The notes under the pieces were generated by a model, which was not told the DNA's origin, did not search any database, and saw nothing but the letters and a program-made list of their open reading frames with translations. Below, piece by piece: positions 9,145-18,447 of a stretch of 64,000 bases of DNA. The stretch is from Polymorphobacter multimanifer (GTDB lineage: Bacteria > Pseudomonadota > Alphaproteobacteria > Sphingomonadales > Sphingomonadaceae): contig NZ_JACIIV010000013.1 in assembly GCF_014205635.1 (NCBI RefSeq), positions 62,001-126,000 of the forward strand, given 5' to 3'. Made by a program: the position numbers and the translations under genes. Numbering within the stretch: the first letter of the stretch is position 1; every line of letters starts with the position of its first letter.

Positions 9145-10695
9145 ATGAATTCTACTGAACAGGGCGGCTTCGCTGAACTGGGATTGTCCGACGCGCTGAT
9201 GCGCGCTGTCGAGGACAGCGGCTATACCGTGCCGACGCCGATCCAGAAGGGTGCCATCCCGTCGGTGCTGATGGGGCGCGACATCATCGGCGTAGCGCAG
9301 ACCGGGACCGGCAAGACGGCCAGCTTCGTGCTGCCGATGATCGACATTCTGGCCGAGGGCCGCAGTCGCGCGCTGATGCCGCGCTCGCTCATCCTCGAGC
9401 CGACCCGCGAGCTCGCCCAGCAGGTGAGCGAGAATTTCGACAAATATGGCAAGTATCACAAGCTGAGCATGGCGCTGCTCATCGGCGGCGTTTCGATGGG
9501 GGACCAGCTGGCGGCGCTCGAAAAGGGTGTCGATGTGCTCATCGCCACGCCGGGTCGGCTGATGGACCTGTTCGGGCGCGGCAAGATCATGCTCAACCAG
9601 TGCGGGCTGCTGGTGATCGACGAGGCCGACCGGATGCTCGACATGGGGTTCATTCCCGATATCGAGACGATCTGCACCAAGCTTCCTGCCGTGCGGCAGA
9701 CATTGCTGTTCTCGGCCACCATGCCGCCGCCGATCAAGAAGCTGGCGGACCGGTTCATGACCGACCCGCGCATGATCGAAGTGGCGCGGCCGGCGAGCAC
9801 CAACACCTCGATCACCCAATGGGTGGTGAAGGTGGAGCCACGTGCCAAGCGCGAGACGCTGCGCGCCATGCTCCGCGACGAGGGGCTGAAGAACGCCATC
9901 ATCTTCTGCAACCGCAAGCGCGACATCAAGGAACTGGTCGACAGCCTGGGACGCTCGGGCTTTGCGGTGACGCAGATCCATGGCGACATGGACCAGGGCG
10001 ACCGGATCAAGCAGCTCGACCGCTTCAAGTCGGGCGAAATCAACATCATCGTCGCCTCCGATGTGGCGGCGCGTGGCCTCGATATTCCGGGCGTGAGCCA
10101 TGTCGTCAATTATGACGTGCCGCACCATGCCGAGGATTATGTCCACCGCATCGGCCGCACCGGCCGAGCGGGGCGCACCGGCACCGCCTTCACGCTGATG
10201 ACGGCCGATGAGGCCGAGAACCTGCATGAGGTGGAAAAACTGATCGGCCAGAAGGTGCCGGTCTGGGGCGCGGCACCGGCCAAGGCAGCACCCGCACCCG
10301 CACCCGCAGCCGCAGCCGAACCAGTGGCAGCGCCAGCGGCCAGGGCCGCGCCGCGCGCGGTGGAAGAAGATGAAGCGCGGCCCGAGAAGCGCCCGGGACG
10401 GCGCCGCGGTGGTCGTGGTCGCAGCGCCAGGCCGGATGCCGCCGCACCGGTTGCGCCGGCGCGTATCGCGCCAGCGGAACGCGAAGCACCGCGCGCCGAA
10501 ACGCGGTCTCCGCCGCGGACCGAGGCGCCACGCCGGGACTATCCGCCGCTCGACACCCGTCCGCGTGACAGCCGCGGCCGGGATGACCGCAACCGCGACG
10601 GGCGACGGCGCCAGGATGACGATGGCGACCGCTTCGTCGGTTTCGGCGAGGAGGGCCTGCCCGATTTCCTCACCCGCAAGGCGACGATCGAATAG
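9145..10695 (+). CDS. DEAD-box ATP-dependent RNA helicase, RhlE-like
   Basis: This 516-residue helicase carries the full motif set. There is a Q-motif region near residues 28-34 (VPTPIQ), the Walker A sequence AQTGTGKT (51-58), PTRELA, TPGRL, the DEAD box (VIDEADRMLDMGF), SAT, and the C-terminal motifs DVAARGLDI and HRIGRTGRAGR. The last 130 residues are low-complexity, first Ala/Pro-rich and then rich in Arg, Gly and acidic residues, the style of RNA-binding tails in RhlE/DeaD proteins. It remodels structured RNA in ribosome assembly or mRNA decay. The start at 9145 begins just before the folded core; an earlier frame of 17 codons lacks support. Confidence 0.92.
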   Translation: MNSTEQGGFAELGLSDALMRAVEDSGYTVPTPIQKGAIPSVLMGRDIIGVAQTGTGKTASFVLPMIDILAEGRSRALMPRSLILEPTRELAQQVSENFDKYGKYHKLSMALLIGGVSMGDQLAALEKGVDVLIATPGRLMDLFGRGKIMLNQCGLLVIDEADRMLDMGFIPDIETICTKLPAVRQTLLFSATMPPPIKKLADRFMTDPRMIEVARPASTNTSITQWVVKVEPRAKRETLRAMLRDEGLKNAIIFCNRKRDIKELVDSLGRSGFAVTQIHGDMDQGDRIKQLDRFKSGEINIIVASDVAARGLDIPGVSHVVNYDVPHHAEDYVHRIGRTGRAGRTGTAFTLMTADEAENLHEVEKLIGQKVPVWGAAPAKAAPAPAPAAAAEPVAAPAARAAPRAVEEDEARPEKRPGRRRGGRGRSARPDAAAPVAPARIAPAEREAPRAETRSPPRTEAPRRDYPPLDTRPRDSRGRDDRNRDGRRRQDDDGDRFVGFGEEGLPDFLTRKATIE

Positions 10696-10750
10696 ACCCG
10701 GCGCTGCGGCACGGCTCGCTTCGTACAGCATGGCCCGATACACTGGCGCC

Positions 10751-11542
10751 ATGCCGCACAGCGCAGCCAGCCTTGCCCCGTTCCGTCGCCACCATGCCAC
10801 GTTGCGCCTTGGCCTGACGCGGCTCGACATGGCGGACTGGCTCGATTCCGCGCCCGACATGGCGGCAAGACTGGCATTGCGGCGAGCGCGGCTGGCGCGG
10901 CACCCGGACGCCTTGCAGGCCCTTGCGCATGCAGGGCCGGCAGTGGCCGAGTTCGCGGCGCGTGTCGGCGCGGCGGCGCCAACGCTCGAAGCGATTGCCA
11001 CCACCATCCATGAAGATGTGATGCTGCTCGAGCGACACGGCGAGCAGCATCGATTGCTGGCGGGCATCCTGCTGTTTCCATCGGACTGGCGGGTGGCGGA
11101 CATGATCGGCAAGCCGGTCGCGGCGATCCATGCGCGGGTGCCGGGGTTCGGCGATCGGCTGGCGGCGCCGATCGAGCACATCCTTGGCAATCTGGACCAA
11201 CCGCTGCAGCGCGCCAATTGGGCGATCACCGAAACGCCGGATCTGGTCTATGCGCCCGATCTGGCGCCCGCCCTGCGGTTCGGGCACATCACCCCGGAAA
11301 ACGCCGGATCGGCGCTGGCGTTGCGGGTGGAGCGGCAGACGCTGACCAGGATGCCCGAGACCGGCAGCATCGCTTTCACCATCGGCATCCATACCGCTGC
11401 GCTGGACTCGTTGCCGCTCGATCTGCTGCCGGCGCTGCTCCACGCGCTGGGTGCCATGCCGGCAGCCGAAGCGGCGCGGCGCGCGGTCGCAGCCTTTGCG
11501 CCAGCCATTCGCGGCTGGGCGGCGCAGCGGATGAACGCTTGA
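10751..11542 (+). CDS. DUF3445 protein (heme-dependent oxidative N-demethylase-like)
   Basis: This 263-residue protein fits DUF3445, a family that includes subunits of heme-dependent oxidative N-demethylases. It has the family N-terminal block LRLGLTRLDMADWL, then a central ERHGEQHRLLAGILLFPSDWRVADMIG, and a late RVERQTLTRMPETGSIAFTIGIH segment. The family catalyses or assists oxidative removal of methyl groups from amines, but many members are uncharacterised. The start is uncertain: ATG at 10730 would add seven residues, and neither has a good ribosome site. It lies 56 bases after the helicase and may be co-transcribed. Confidence 0.75.
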   Translation: MPHSAASLAPFRRHHATLRLGLTRLDMADWLDSAPDMAARLALRRARLARHPDALQALAHAGPAVAEFAARVGAAAPTLEAIATTIHEDVMLLERHGEQHRLLAGILLFPSDWRVADMIGKPVAAIHARVPGFGDRLAAPIEHILGNLDQPLQRANWAITETPDLVYAPDLAPALRFGHITPENAGSALALRVERQTLTRMPETGSIAFTIGIHTAALDSLPLDLLPALLHALGAMPAAEAARRAVAAFAPAIRGWAAQRMNA

Positions 11543-11572
11543 GAAGTGCTCGCCAACGACTAGAGTTGTAGC

Positions 11573-12010
11573 ATGCCAGCCATGCTCTCCCCGGCCGTTT
11601 CGGTCAGCCCGCAGATCATGCCGGAGGATTGCGCCGGTCTCGCGGCGCAAGGTTTTGCCTTCATTGTGAACAACCGGCCCGATGGCGAAGCGCCCGGCCA
11701 ACCGGCCGGCGAGGCGATTGCCGCGGAGGCGGATGCGGCGGGAATGGGATATGCCTTCATCCCCATCGATCACAATGGCTTCGCGCCCGAGCAGGTGCAT
11801 GCGATGGCCGACGCGCTGGCGCGGAGTCCGGGGCCGGTGCTGGCCTTTTGCCGTTCGGGCACACGGTCCTGCCACCTCTGGGCGCTTGCCGAGGCCTCGG
11901 TGGGGGCTGATGCGCGGACGCTGATCGAGGCAGCGGCGGCTGCGGGCTATGACATTGCAATGATGGCAGGAACGCTGCGCCATATTGCCCAGGGTGCTGC
12001 GGCGCGATGA
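11573..12010 (+). CDS. TIGR01244 / DUF442 phosphatase-like (BLH domain) protein
   Basis: This 145-residue protein of the dual-specificity-phosphatase fold belongs to the TIGR01244 family, often called beta-lactamase-hydrolase-like or Blh. The active-site loop CRSGTRS has its Cys at residue 93 and Arg at residue 99; an Asp-containing block (PIDHNGF, about 64-70) precedes it. Relatives are linked to sulfur transfer or to phosphatase activity, sometimes fused to a sulfur dioxygenase domain. Its stop overlaps the ATG of the next gene by four bases (ATGA at 12007), so the cluster through 14518 is probably one operon. Confidence 0.8.
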   Translation: MPAMLSPAVSVSPQIMPEDCAGLAAQGFAFIVNNRPDGEAPGQPAGEAIAAEADAAGMGYAFIPIDHNGFAPEQVHAMADALARSPGPVLAFCRSGTRSCHLWALAEASVGADARTLIEAAAAAGYDIAMMAGTLRHIAQGAAAR

Positions 12011-12372
12011 TCTGGACGTCGCTGCTGGGCATTTTCACGTTGGTCGGGCTTGCCTGGGCGCTTGGCTTTCGCAAGAGCGCGTCCCTGACCGATGCCGGAA
12101 TGGCGGCGGCCGAGGCAGCGGTGGCGATCGCGGGCTTTGACCCGGCAGAAGCCGTGGTGTCGGACTCGGCGGATGCAGCAATCGTGGTGGCGCGCGATGG
12201 GCGGTTGGCGCTGGTGCGTTGCTTCGGAGACAGGTTCGTGGTGCGGTTGCTCAAGGGGGCGCAGGCGCGGGTGGAGGGGGGCACCTTGCACCTGCGGCTT
12301 GCCGAGCCCGGCTTTCCGGACGCGGCGCTGGTGCTTGGTGCGGATACAGCGCGATGGGGGGCGCGAGTATGA
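12007..12372 (+). CDS. Small membrane-anchored protein of unknown function
   Basis: This 121-residue protein has a single N-terminal hydrophobic segment (about residues 2-20) and a soluble remainder of alternating short hydrophobic strands. I do not recognise a family. It is supported as a real gene by four-base ATGA overlaps with both neighbours (12007-12010 and 12369-12372), which indicates translational coupling within the operon. Codon use is like that of its neighbours. Confidence 0.65.
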   Translation: MIWTSLLGIFTLVGLAWALGFRKSASLTDAGMAAAEAAVAIAGFDPAEAVVSDSADAAIVVARDGRLALVRCFGDRFVVRLLKGAQARVEGGTLHLRLAEPGFPDAALVLGADTARWGARV

Positions 12373-13274
12373 CGTTTCCCGATCCGGTGCAGCTTGCCGT
12401 ACCGGCTTTCATCATTGCCATGATGCTGGAAATGTTCATGATTCGCGCCGGCGTGCGTGGGGGCCAGCGCGGGCAGTACGAGTGGCGGGATACCGGCACG
12501 TCCTTGGCGATGGGGTTTGGCAACACCATGGTGGCCGTGCTTGTGGGGGGTGGAATCGTCGCCTCGATGCGCTGGCTGGCGGGGTTTGCGCTCTTCGATA
12601 TTCCGCTGGTGTGGTGGGTCGTGCCGTTGTGCTTCGTGGCGGAAGACTTTGCCTATTACTGGTTTCACCGGACCGCGCACCGGGTTCGCTGGTTCTGGGC
12701 CAGCCATATCATCCACCATAGTTCGCAGCATTATAATCTGAGCACCGCCCTGCGGCAGACCTGGACGGGGTGGCTTTCGCTGAGTTTCGTCTTTCGCATG
12801 CCGTTGCTTCTGTTGGGTTTTCCGGTGGAGATGGTGCTGTTCTGCGCAGGGCTGAACCTGGTCTATCAATTCTTCATCCACACCGAAGTGATCGACAAGC
12901 TGCCGTTCGGGATGGAGGGCTGGCTCAATTCGCCGTCGCATCACCGGGTGCATCATGGCACCAACCCGCAATATCTCGATCGCAATTATGGCGGGGTTTT
13001 CATCGTGTGGGACCGGATGTTCGGCACGTTCGAGCCCGAGGTCGAGAAGCCGCGTTATGGCATCATCCACAACCTGGCCAGCTTCAATCCGCTGTGGGTG
13101 GCGGTGCATGAATGGACAGGAATTGCGCGTGACGCGGGTCGTGCGCGGTCGGTCGGGGGGCTTTTCAGGGCAGTTCTGGGTCCTCCTGGGGCAGTTTCCG
13201 GCGAAACTTCGGACACGATCCGGGCAGCTTCGGCCAGTTCCGGGGTGCGCCCGGCCGCTGTTCCGGCTGAATGA
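12369..13274 (+). CDS. Sterol desaturase / fatty-acid hydroxylase family protein
   Basis: This 301-residue integral membrane di-iron protein has about four hydrophobic segments. It carries the full histidine-box set of the family: HRTAH, then HIIHHSSQHYN, then HTE, and finally SPSHHRVHHG. These bind a di-iron centre that hydroxylates or desaturates lipids. The last 40 residues (after the GPPG block) are low-complexity but still in frame with the stop. The gene overlaps both neighbours by four bases (ATGA). Substrate could be a membrane lipid, carotenoid or sterol-like compound; the sequence does not decide. Confidence 0.88.
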   Translation: MTFPDPVQLAVPAFIIAMMLEMFMIRAGVRGGQRGQYEWRDTGTSLAMGFGNTMVAVLVGGGIVASMRWLAGFALFDIPLVWWVVPLCFVAEDFAYYWFHRTAHRVRWFWASHIIHHSSQHYNLSTALRQTWTGWLSLSFVFRMPLLLLGFPVEMVLFCAGLNLVYQFFIHTEVIDKLPFGMEGWLNSPSHHRVHHGTNPQYLDRNYGGVFIVWDRMFGTFEPEVEKPRYGIIHNLASFNPLWVAVHEWTGIARDAGRARSVGGLFRAVLGPPGAVSGETSDTIRAASASSGVRPAAVPAE

Positions 13275-14518
13275 GCCTCAGCCGCCGTCAGGCGATCGGT
13301 TTGGGGGTTGGCGGGGCGGCTTCGCTGCTGGTTGCGCGCGCGGTCGACCAGGGGGTGATCCCGATCCTGGGCAGCCCGGCGCTCAAAGCCTGGGAGGACT
13401 GGAACCGTCGCCGGCATTCGGGGCCGCTGGCGCTGGTGGCGGCGGGGATCCTTTCGGCCAGCCCGCACAACACCCAGCCGTGGCGATTTGCGGTGGGGCG
13501 GCTGGGGGTCGATATCTTCGAAGTGCCCGAGCGGGCGCTGGGGGCAATGGACCCGTTCGGGCGCGAGCGGCTGGCGGGGCTTGGGGGGGCGATCCATACG
13601 ATGGCGCTGGCCTCGACGGGCATCGGACGGCTGGGGACGGTGCGGCTGCTGCCCGACCCCGAGCATCCGGGTCATGTGGCGCGGATCGAGCTCGATACCG
13701 AAAGTGCCGGGGCGCCGCCGCCGCACCCGCTGCTGCCCGCCATCGGGCGGCGCCATACGCACCGGGGGGCCTGGACGGGGGCGGTGCTGACGGCGGAGGA
13801 GATTGCAGCGCTCATGGCGTTTCCGCGGCCGCCGGAGATCGGGCTGCGGCTGTTTGCGGCAACGAGTGCGGACGGGCAGCGGTTCGCGGCGGCCACGACG
13901 GCGGCGACGCAGGCGATTGCCGAGGATGCGGCGATGATGGCGGCGTCGCACCGCTGGTTCCGGCACAGCCGCAGCGAGCAGGACCGGCACAAGGACGGGC
14001 TGACGCTGGCGACTTCGGGGACGCCGCCGCTGCTGGCGGCGGCGGCCGCGATGCTGCCGGCGCCTTCGGCGGAGACCGAGGGGCGCTACTGGCTGGAGGC
14101 GACGCGCGAGGTGCATCTGCCGACCGCGTCGGTGTTCGGCGTGATCACCGCCGCCGACCCCTGGCACCGGCGGCAGGGGCTGCTGGCGGGGATGGCGTGG
14201 CAGCGGCTGCACCTCATCGCCACATCGCTCGGGCTGGTGGCGCAACCGCTAAACCAGTTGCCGGAGATGATCGACCGGGCGCGGCAGCTGGGCGTGGCGT
14301 CGCCGTTTGCGCGCGATGCCGCTTTGCTGGCGGATGCGCCGATCACGTTCGCGTTCCGGCTGGGCCGCGCGGCGGAGGCGGCGGGGGCGGCGCTGCGGCG
14401 GCCGGTTTCGGAAGTGATCGGCGCGCCGGCGCGGCTAGGGTTCGAGATCGACCGGGCGAAAGCGGAGACGGCGGTGCGCGATGCGCAGTTCGATGCGCGC
14501 TATCCGGGGCGGCGCTGA
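13271..14518 (+). CDS. Acg-type nitroreductase-fold protein with twin-arginine-like N-terminus
   Basis: This 415-residue protein of the Acg family is a nitroreductase-fold group with two halves, often flavin-binding. Key segments are SASPHNTQPWRF (about residues 63-74), RRHTHRG (about 159-165) and the late GLVAQPLNQLPEM segment. The N-terminus MSLSRRQAIGLGVGG followed by a hydrophobic run is Tat-like or a membrane anchor, so the protein may act in the periplasm. It is the last gene of the 11573-14518 coupled cluster. Its 3' end overlaps the convergent Doc toxin gene by 19 bases. Family substrates are largely unknown. Confidence 0.82.
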   Translation: MSLSRRQAIGLGVGGAASLLVARAVDQGVIPILGSPALKAWEDWNRRRHSGPLALVAAGILSASPHNTQPWRFAVGRLGVDIFEVPERALGAMDPFGRERLAGLGGAIHTMALASTGIGRLGTVRLLPDPEHPGHVARIELDTESAGAPPPHPLLPAIGRRHTHRGAWTGAVLTAEEIAALMAFPRPPEIGLRLFAATSADGQRFAAATTAATQAIAEDAAMMAASHRWFRHSRSEQDRHKDGLTLATSGTPPLLAAAAAMLPAPSAETEGRYWLEATREVHLPTASVFGVITAADPWHRRQGLLAGMAWQRLHLIATSLGLVAQPLNQLPEMIDRARQLGVASPFARDAALLADAPITFAFRLGRAAEAAGAALRRPVSEVIGAPARLGFEIDRAKAETAVRDAQFDARYPGRR

Positions 14519-14898
14519 TCCTGCACGTTGCGGCGGAACCAGTCTGTCAGCGCGTCTTCGGTGAGGTCTCCGGCGGCGAGGGCGAGTGTTGTCAGGATGC
14601 TGTCGGCATCGCTGCTCACCAGCTTGAAACCGTTCAGGGCCAGGAAGATTTCGGCGACGACATAGGCGGTGCGCTTGTTGCCATCGACGAAGGGATGATT
14701 GCGTGCCAGCCCGAAGGCATAGGCGGCGGCGAGCTGGCTGATGTCGGGCGTGCCATAGGCGGCCAGATTGACCGGCCGCGCCATGGCGGACTCGAAAGCG
14801 CCGGCATCGCGCACGCCGGCAGCACCGCCATGCTCGGCGAGTTGCTCATCGTGGATCGCCAGCGCGACGCCGGCGTCCACCCATGTCCAGCCGGTCAT
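14500..14898 (-). CDS. doc: Doc/Fic-type toxin (death-on-curing family)
   Basis: This 132-residue Fic-fold toxin has an intact Doc motif HPFVDGNKR with catalytic His at residue 68, Asp at 72 and Asn-Lys-Arg at 74-76. Doc proteins phosphorylate elongation factor Tu and halt translation; whether this one phosphorylates or AMPylates is inferred only from the Lys in the motif. It is the downstream partner of the AbrB-type antitoxin, with a four-base ATGA overlap (14895-14898). Length is normal for the family. Its tail overlaps the convergent nitroreductase gene. Confidence 0.9.
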   Translation of the reverse strand: MTGWTWVDAGVALAIHDEQLAEHGGAAGVRDAGAFESAMARPVNLAAYGTPDISQLAAAYAFGLARNHPFVDGNKRTAYVVAEIFLALNGFKLVSSDADSILTTLALAAGDLTEDALTDWFRRNVQDQRRPG

Positions 14899-15119
14899 TT
14901 CGCGAGTTCGCGCAGGACAGCGCGACGCTCCTTCATGATCCGCCGCGCCACCGCCATCTGCTCCTCGAACACCGGATCATGCGGGGTGATCCGATAGCCG
15001 TCGGGCGTCTCGACGAGATAGAGCGCATCGCCCTTGTCCATCTTGAGACGCGCCAGAACCTCCTTGGGGAGGATGATGCCGGCGCTGTTGCCGATGGCGG
15101 TGATCTTGAGGTGGTGCAT
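14895..15119 (-). CDS. AbrB/MazE-type antitoxin
   Basis: This 74-residue protein has an N-terminal swapped-hairpin AbrB domain (residues 2-47, with ITAIGNSAGIILPKEVL and the KGDALYLVE strand) and an acidic then basic C-terminal helix that would wrap the toxin. It should neutralise the Doc-type toxin downstream and repress the pair by binding the promoter. AbrB/SpoVT antitoxins paired with Doc toxins are known, though less common than Phd-Doc. A recognisable promoter lies just upstream at 15147-15175. Confidence 0.88.
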   Translation of the reverse strand: MHHLKITAIGNSAGIILPKEVLARLKMDKGDALYLVETPDGYRITPHDPVFEEQMAVARRIMKERRAVLRELAK

Positions 15120-15146
15120 GGCAGCCTCGAGTGTGTTTGTACGGGC

Positions 15147-15175
15147 GTTATAACAATTTGCAGGGGCTGCTGCAA
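15147..15175 (-). promoter_or_regulatory. Promoter and palindrome of the AbrB-Doc pair
   Basis: On the minus strand TTGCAG (15170-15175) and TATAAC (15147-15152) are separated by exactly 17 bases, a sigma70-like promoter 28 bases before the antitoxin ATG. The -10 box is half of the perfect palindrome GTTATAAC (15147-15154), a good place for antitoxin autorepression. Confidence 0.65.
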
Positions 15176-15198
15176 CACGCCCCTAGAAACTTTGGGGT

Positions 15199-15218
15199 GC
15201 AGGGGACGAATCCCCTGC
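15199..15218. repeat. Palindromic repeat unit (8-base stem, CGAA loop)
   Basis: GCAGGGGA (15199-15206) and TCCCCTGC (15211-15218) form a perfect stem with a four-base loop in the gap between the antitoxin promoter and the mutase gene. The style (short GC-rich hairpin in an intergenic gap, beside other hairpins) is that of a REP-like dispersed element. Copy number elsewhere cannot be seen. Confidence 0.5.
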
Positions 15219-15299
15219 CCGCCGGAGGCGCTTTTCCTTGCCCGGCAGGTGGCGAGGGAGTTGGAGTATTGCCGGCGGGGTGTCGACCCCCTCACCCCG

Positions 15300-15378
15300 C
15301 TCGCCTTTGGCGAGTCGCCCTCTCCCGCGAGGGGAGAGGGTTTCGTCCCCACCCTCCCCCGCGTTGCGGGAGAGGGGG
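15300..15378. repeat. Cluster of three GC-rich hairpins (REP-like element)
   Basis: Three consecutive inverted repeats fill the space downstream of the mutase gene. They are CTCGCC-TTT-GGCGAG (15300-15314), CCCTCTCCC-N5-GGGAGAGGG (15318-15340) and an imperfect CCCTCCCCCGC/GCGGGAGAGGGGG (15352-15378). The middle unit recurs with an even better stem at 25718-25742. As a block it could also stop transcription coming out of the mutase gene. Confidence 0.65.
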
Positions 15379-15388
15379 TTTTTCCGGG

Positions 15389-17524
<2,136 letters not shown>

Positions 17525-17640
17525 TGCATGGTCTCCTGCGCCAAGCTTTATGCAGCCTTGGGCGACTCGTGCAACTGCGCGCGCGCGGAACAAAGGTGCT
17601 GGCGGGCGGTTGTGCGCGTGAGCAGCAGTGAAGGATGACC

Positions 17641-17829
17641 ATGGCCGAACAACCGATCAAGCGCACGACCGATGACGCCCGCGCTGGCGAAACCCGTGGA
17701 AACGTCCGCTGGATCCTCATCATCTCCACCCTGGTTGTGGTTGGAGTGTTCATCTGGATTGCTTTCGGGACGCCCACCGATTCCGACAATGTGGATTCCG
17801 GGCCGGCGCCGGCATCTGAAACGAACTAG
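17641..17829 (+). CDS. Small single-helix membrane protein
   Basis: This 62-residue protein has a polar N-terminus of about 24 residues, one strong hydrophobic helix (about 25-44) and a short acidic tail. Its start is chosen at 17641 because AAGGA lies five bases before the ATG; an ATG two codons earlier overlaps that ribosome site. I do not recognise a family. It is 18 bases ahead of the DedA gene and may be co-transcribed with it. Confidence 0.5.
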   Translation: MAEQPIKRTTDDARAGETRGNVRWILIISTLVVVGVFIWIAFGTPTDSDNVDSGPAPASETN

Positions 17830-17847
17830 GGCGCTTGCTGGCGGCGG

Positions 17848-18444
17848 ATGTTCGATCGCATTCTCGAGTTCCTGGGCGAGGCGGGCTATCTCGGGATAGC
17901 GCTGCTGATGTTTCTGGAGAACGTGTTTCCGCCGATCCCGTCGGAGCTGATCGTGCCTTCGGCAGGCTATAGCGCGGGGCAGGGTCGACTGAACCTTGCC
18001 GGGGTAATCGCGGCGGCGACGCTGGGATCGGTGACGGGAGCGCTCTTCTGGTATTTCGTCGGCAAATGGATCGGTGACGACCGGTTGAAGGCCTGGGCGG
18101 CGCGGCATGGGCGCTGGCTGACGCTGCGGCCGCGCGATGTGGAGCGGGTGGACCGCTGGTTCGATGCGCACAGTGGGAGCGCGGTGTTCTTCGGGCGGCT
18201 GGTACCGGCGGTGCGGACGCTGATCTCGGTGCCGGCAGGCATTTTCGGGATGGGGCTGGGGCGCTTCCTGCTGTTCTCGACTTTGGGGTCGGCGCTGTGG
18301 ACGACGCTGCTGGCAGTGGCGGGCTATCAGTTGCAGGGGCAGCATGCGCTGGTGGGCGAATGGCTCAACCCGGTGGCGACGCTGGTGATCGGGGCGATGG
18401 TGGTGTGGTATGTCTGGCGCGTGGCCAGCTGGCGGGCGGAGTGA
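17848..18444 (+). CDS. DedA family membrane protein
   Basis: This 198-residue inner-membrane protein of the DedA/SNARE-associated (VTT) family is implicated in membrane homeostasis and phospholipid or undecaprenyl-phosphate translocation. It contains the family N-terminal block MFLENVFPPIPSELIVPSAG (about 24-43). The second diagnostic motif follows, FFGRLVPAVRTLISVPAGIFGM, with the key Arg residues, then two further helices. Length is standard. It is followed immediately by the convergent GlnD gene (three bases between the stops). Confidence 0.9.
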   Translation: MFDRILEFLGEAGYLGIALLMFLENVFPPIPSELIVPSAGYSAGQGRLNLAGVIAAATLGSVTGALFWYFVGKWIGDDRLKAWAARHGRWLTLRPRDVERVDRWFDAHSGSAVFFGRLVPAVRTLISVPAGIFGMGLGRFLLFSTLGSALWTTLLAVAGYQLQGQHALVGEWLNPVATLVIGAMVVWYVWRVASWRAE

Positions 18445-18447
18445 GCG

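Noticed and set aside
13140-13274. Suspected frameshift at the 3' end of the sterol-desaturase-like gene
   Set aside because: The tail is low-complexity, but the frame still ends in an exact four-base overlap with the next gene, and a GPPG block followed by a polar tail is plausible for the family.
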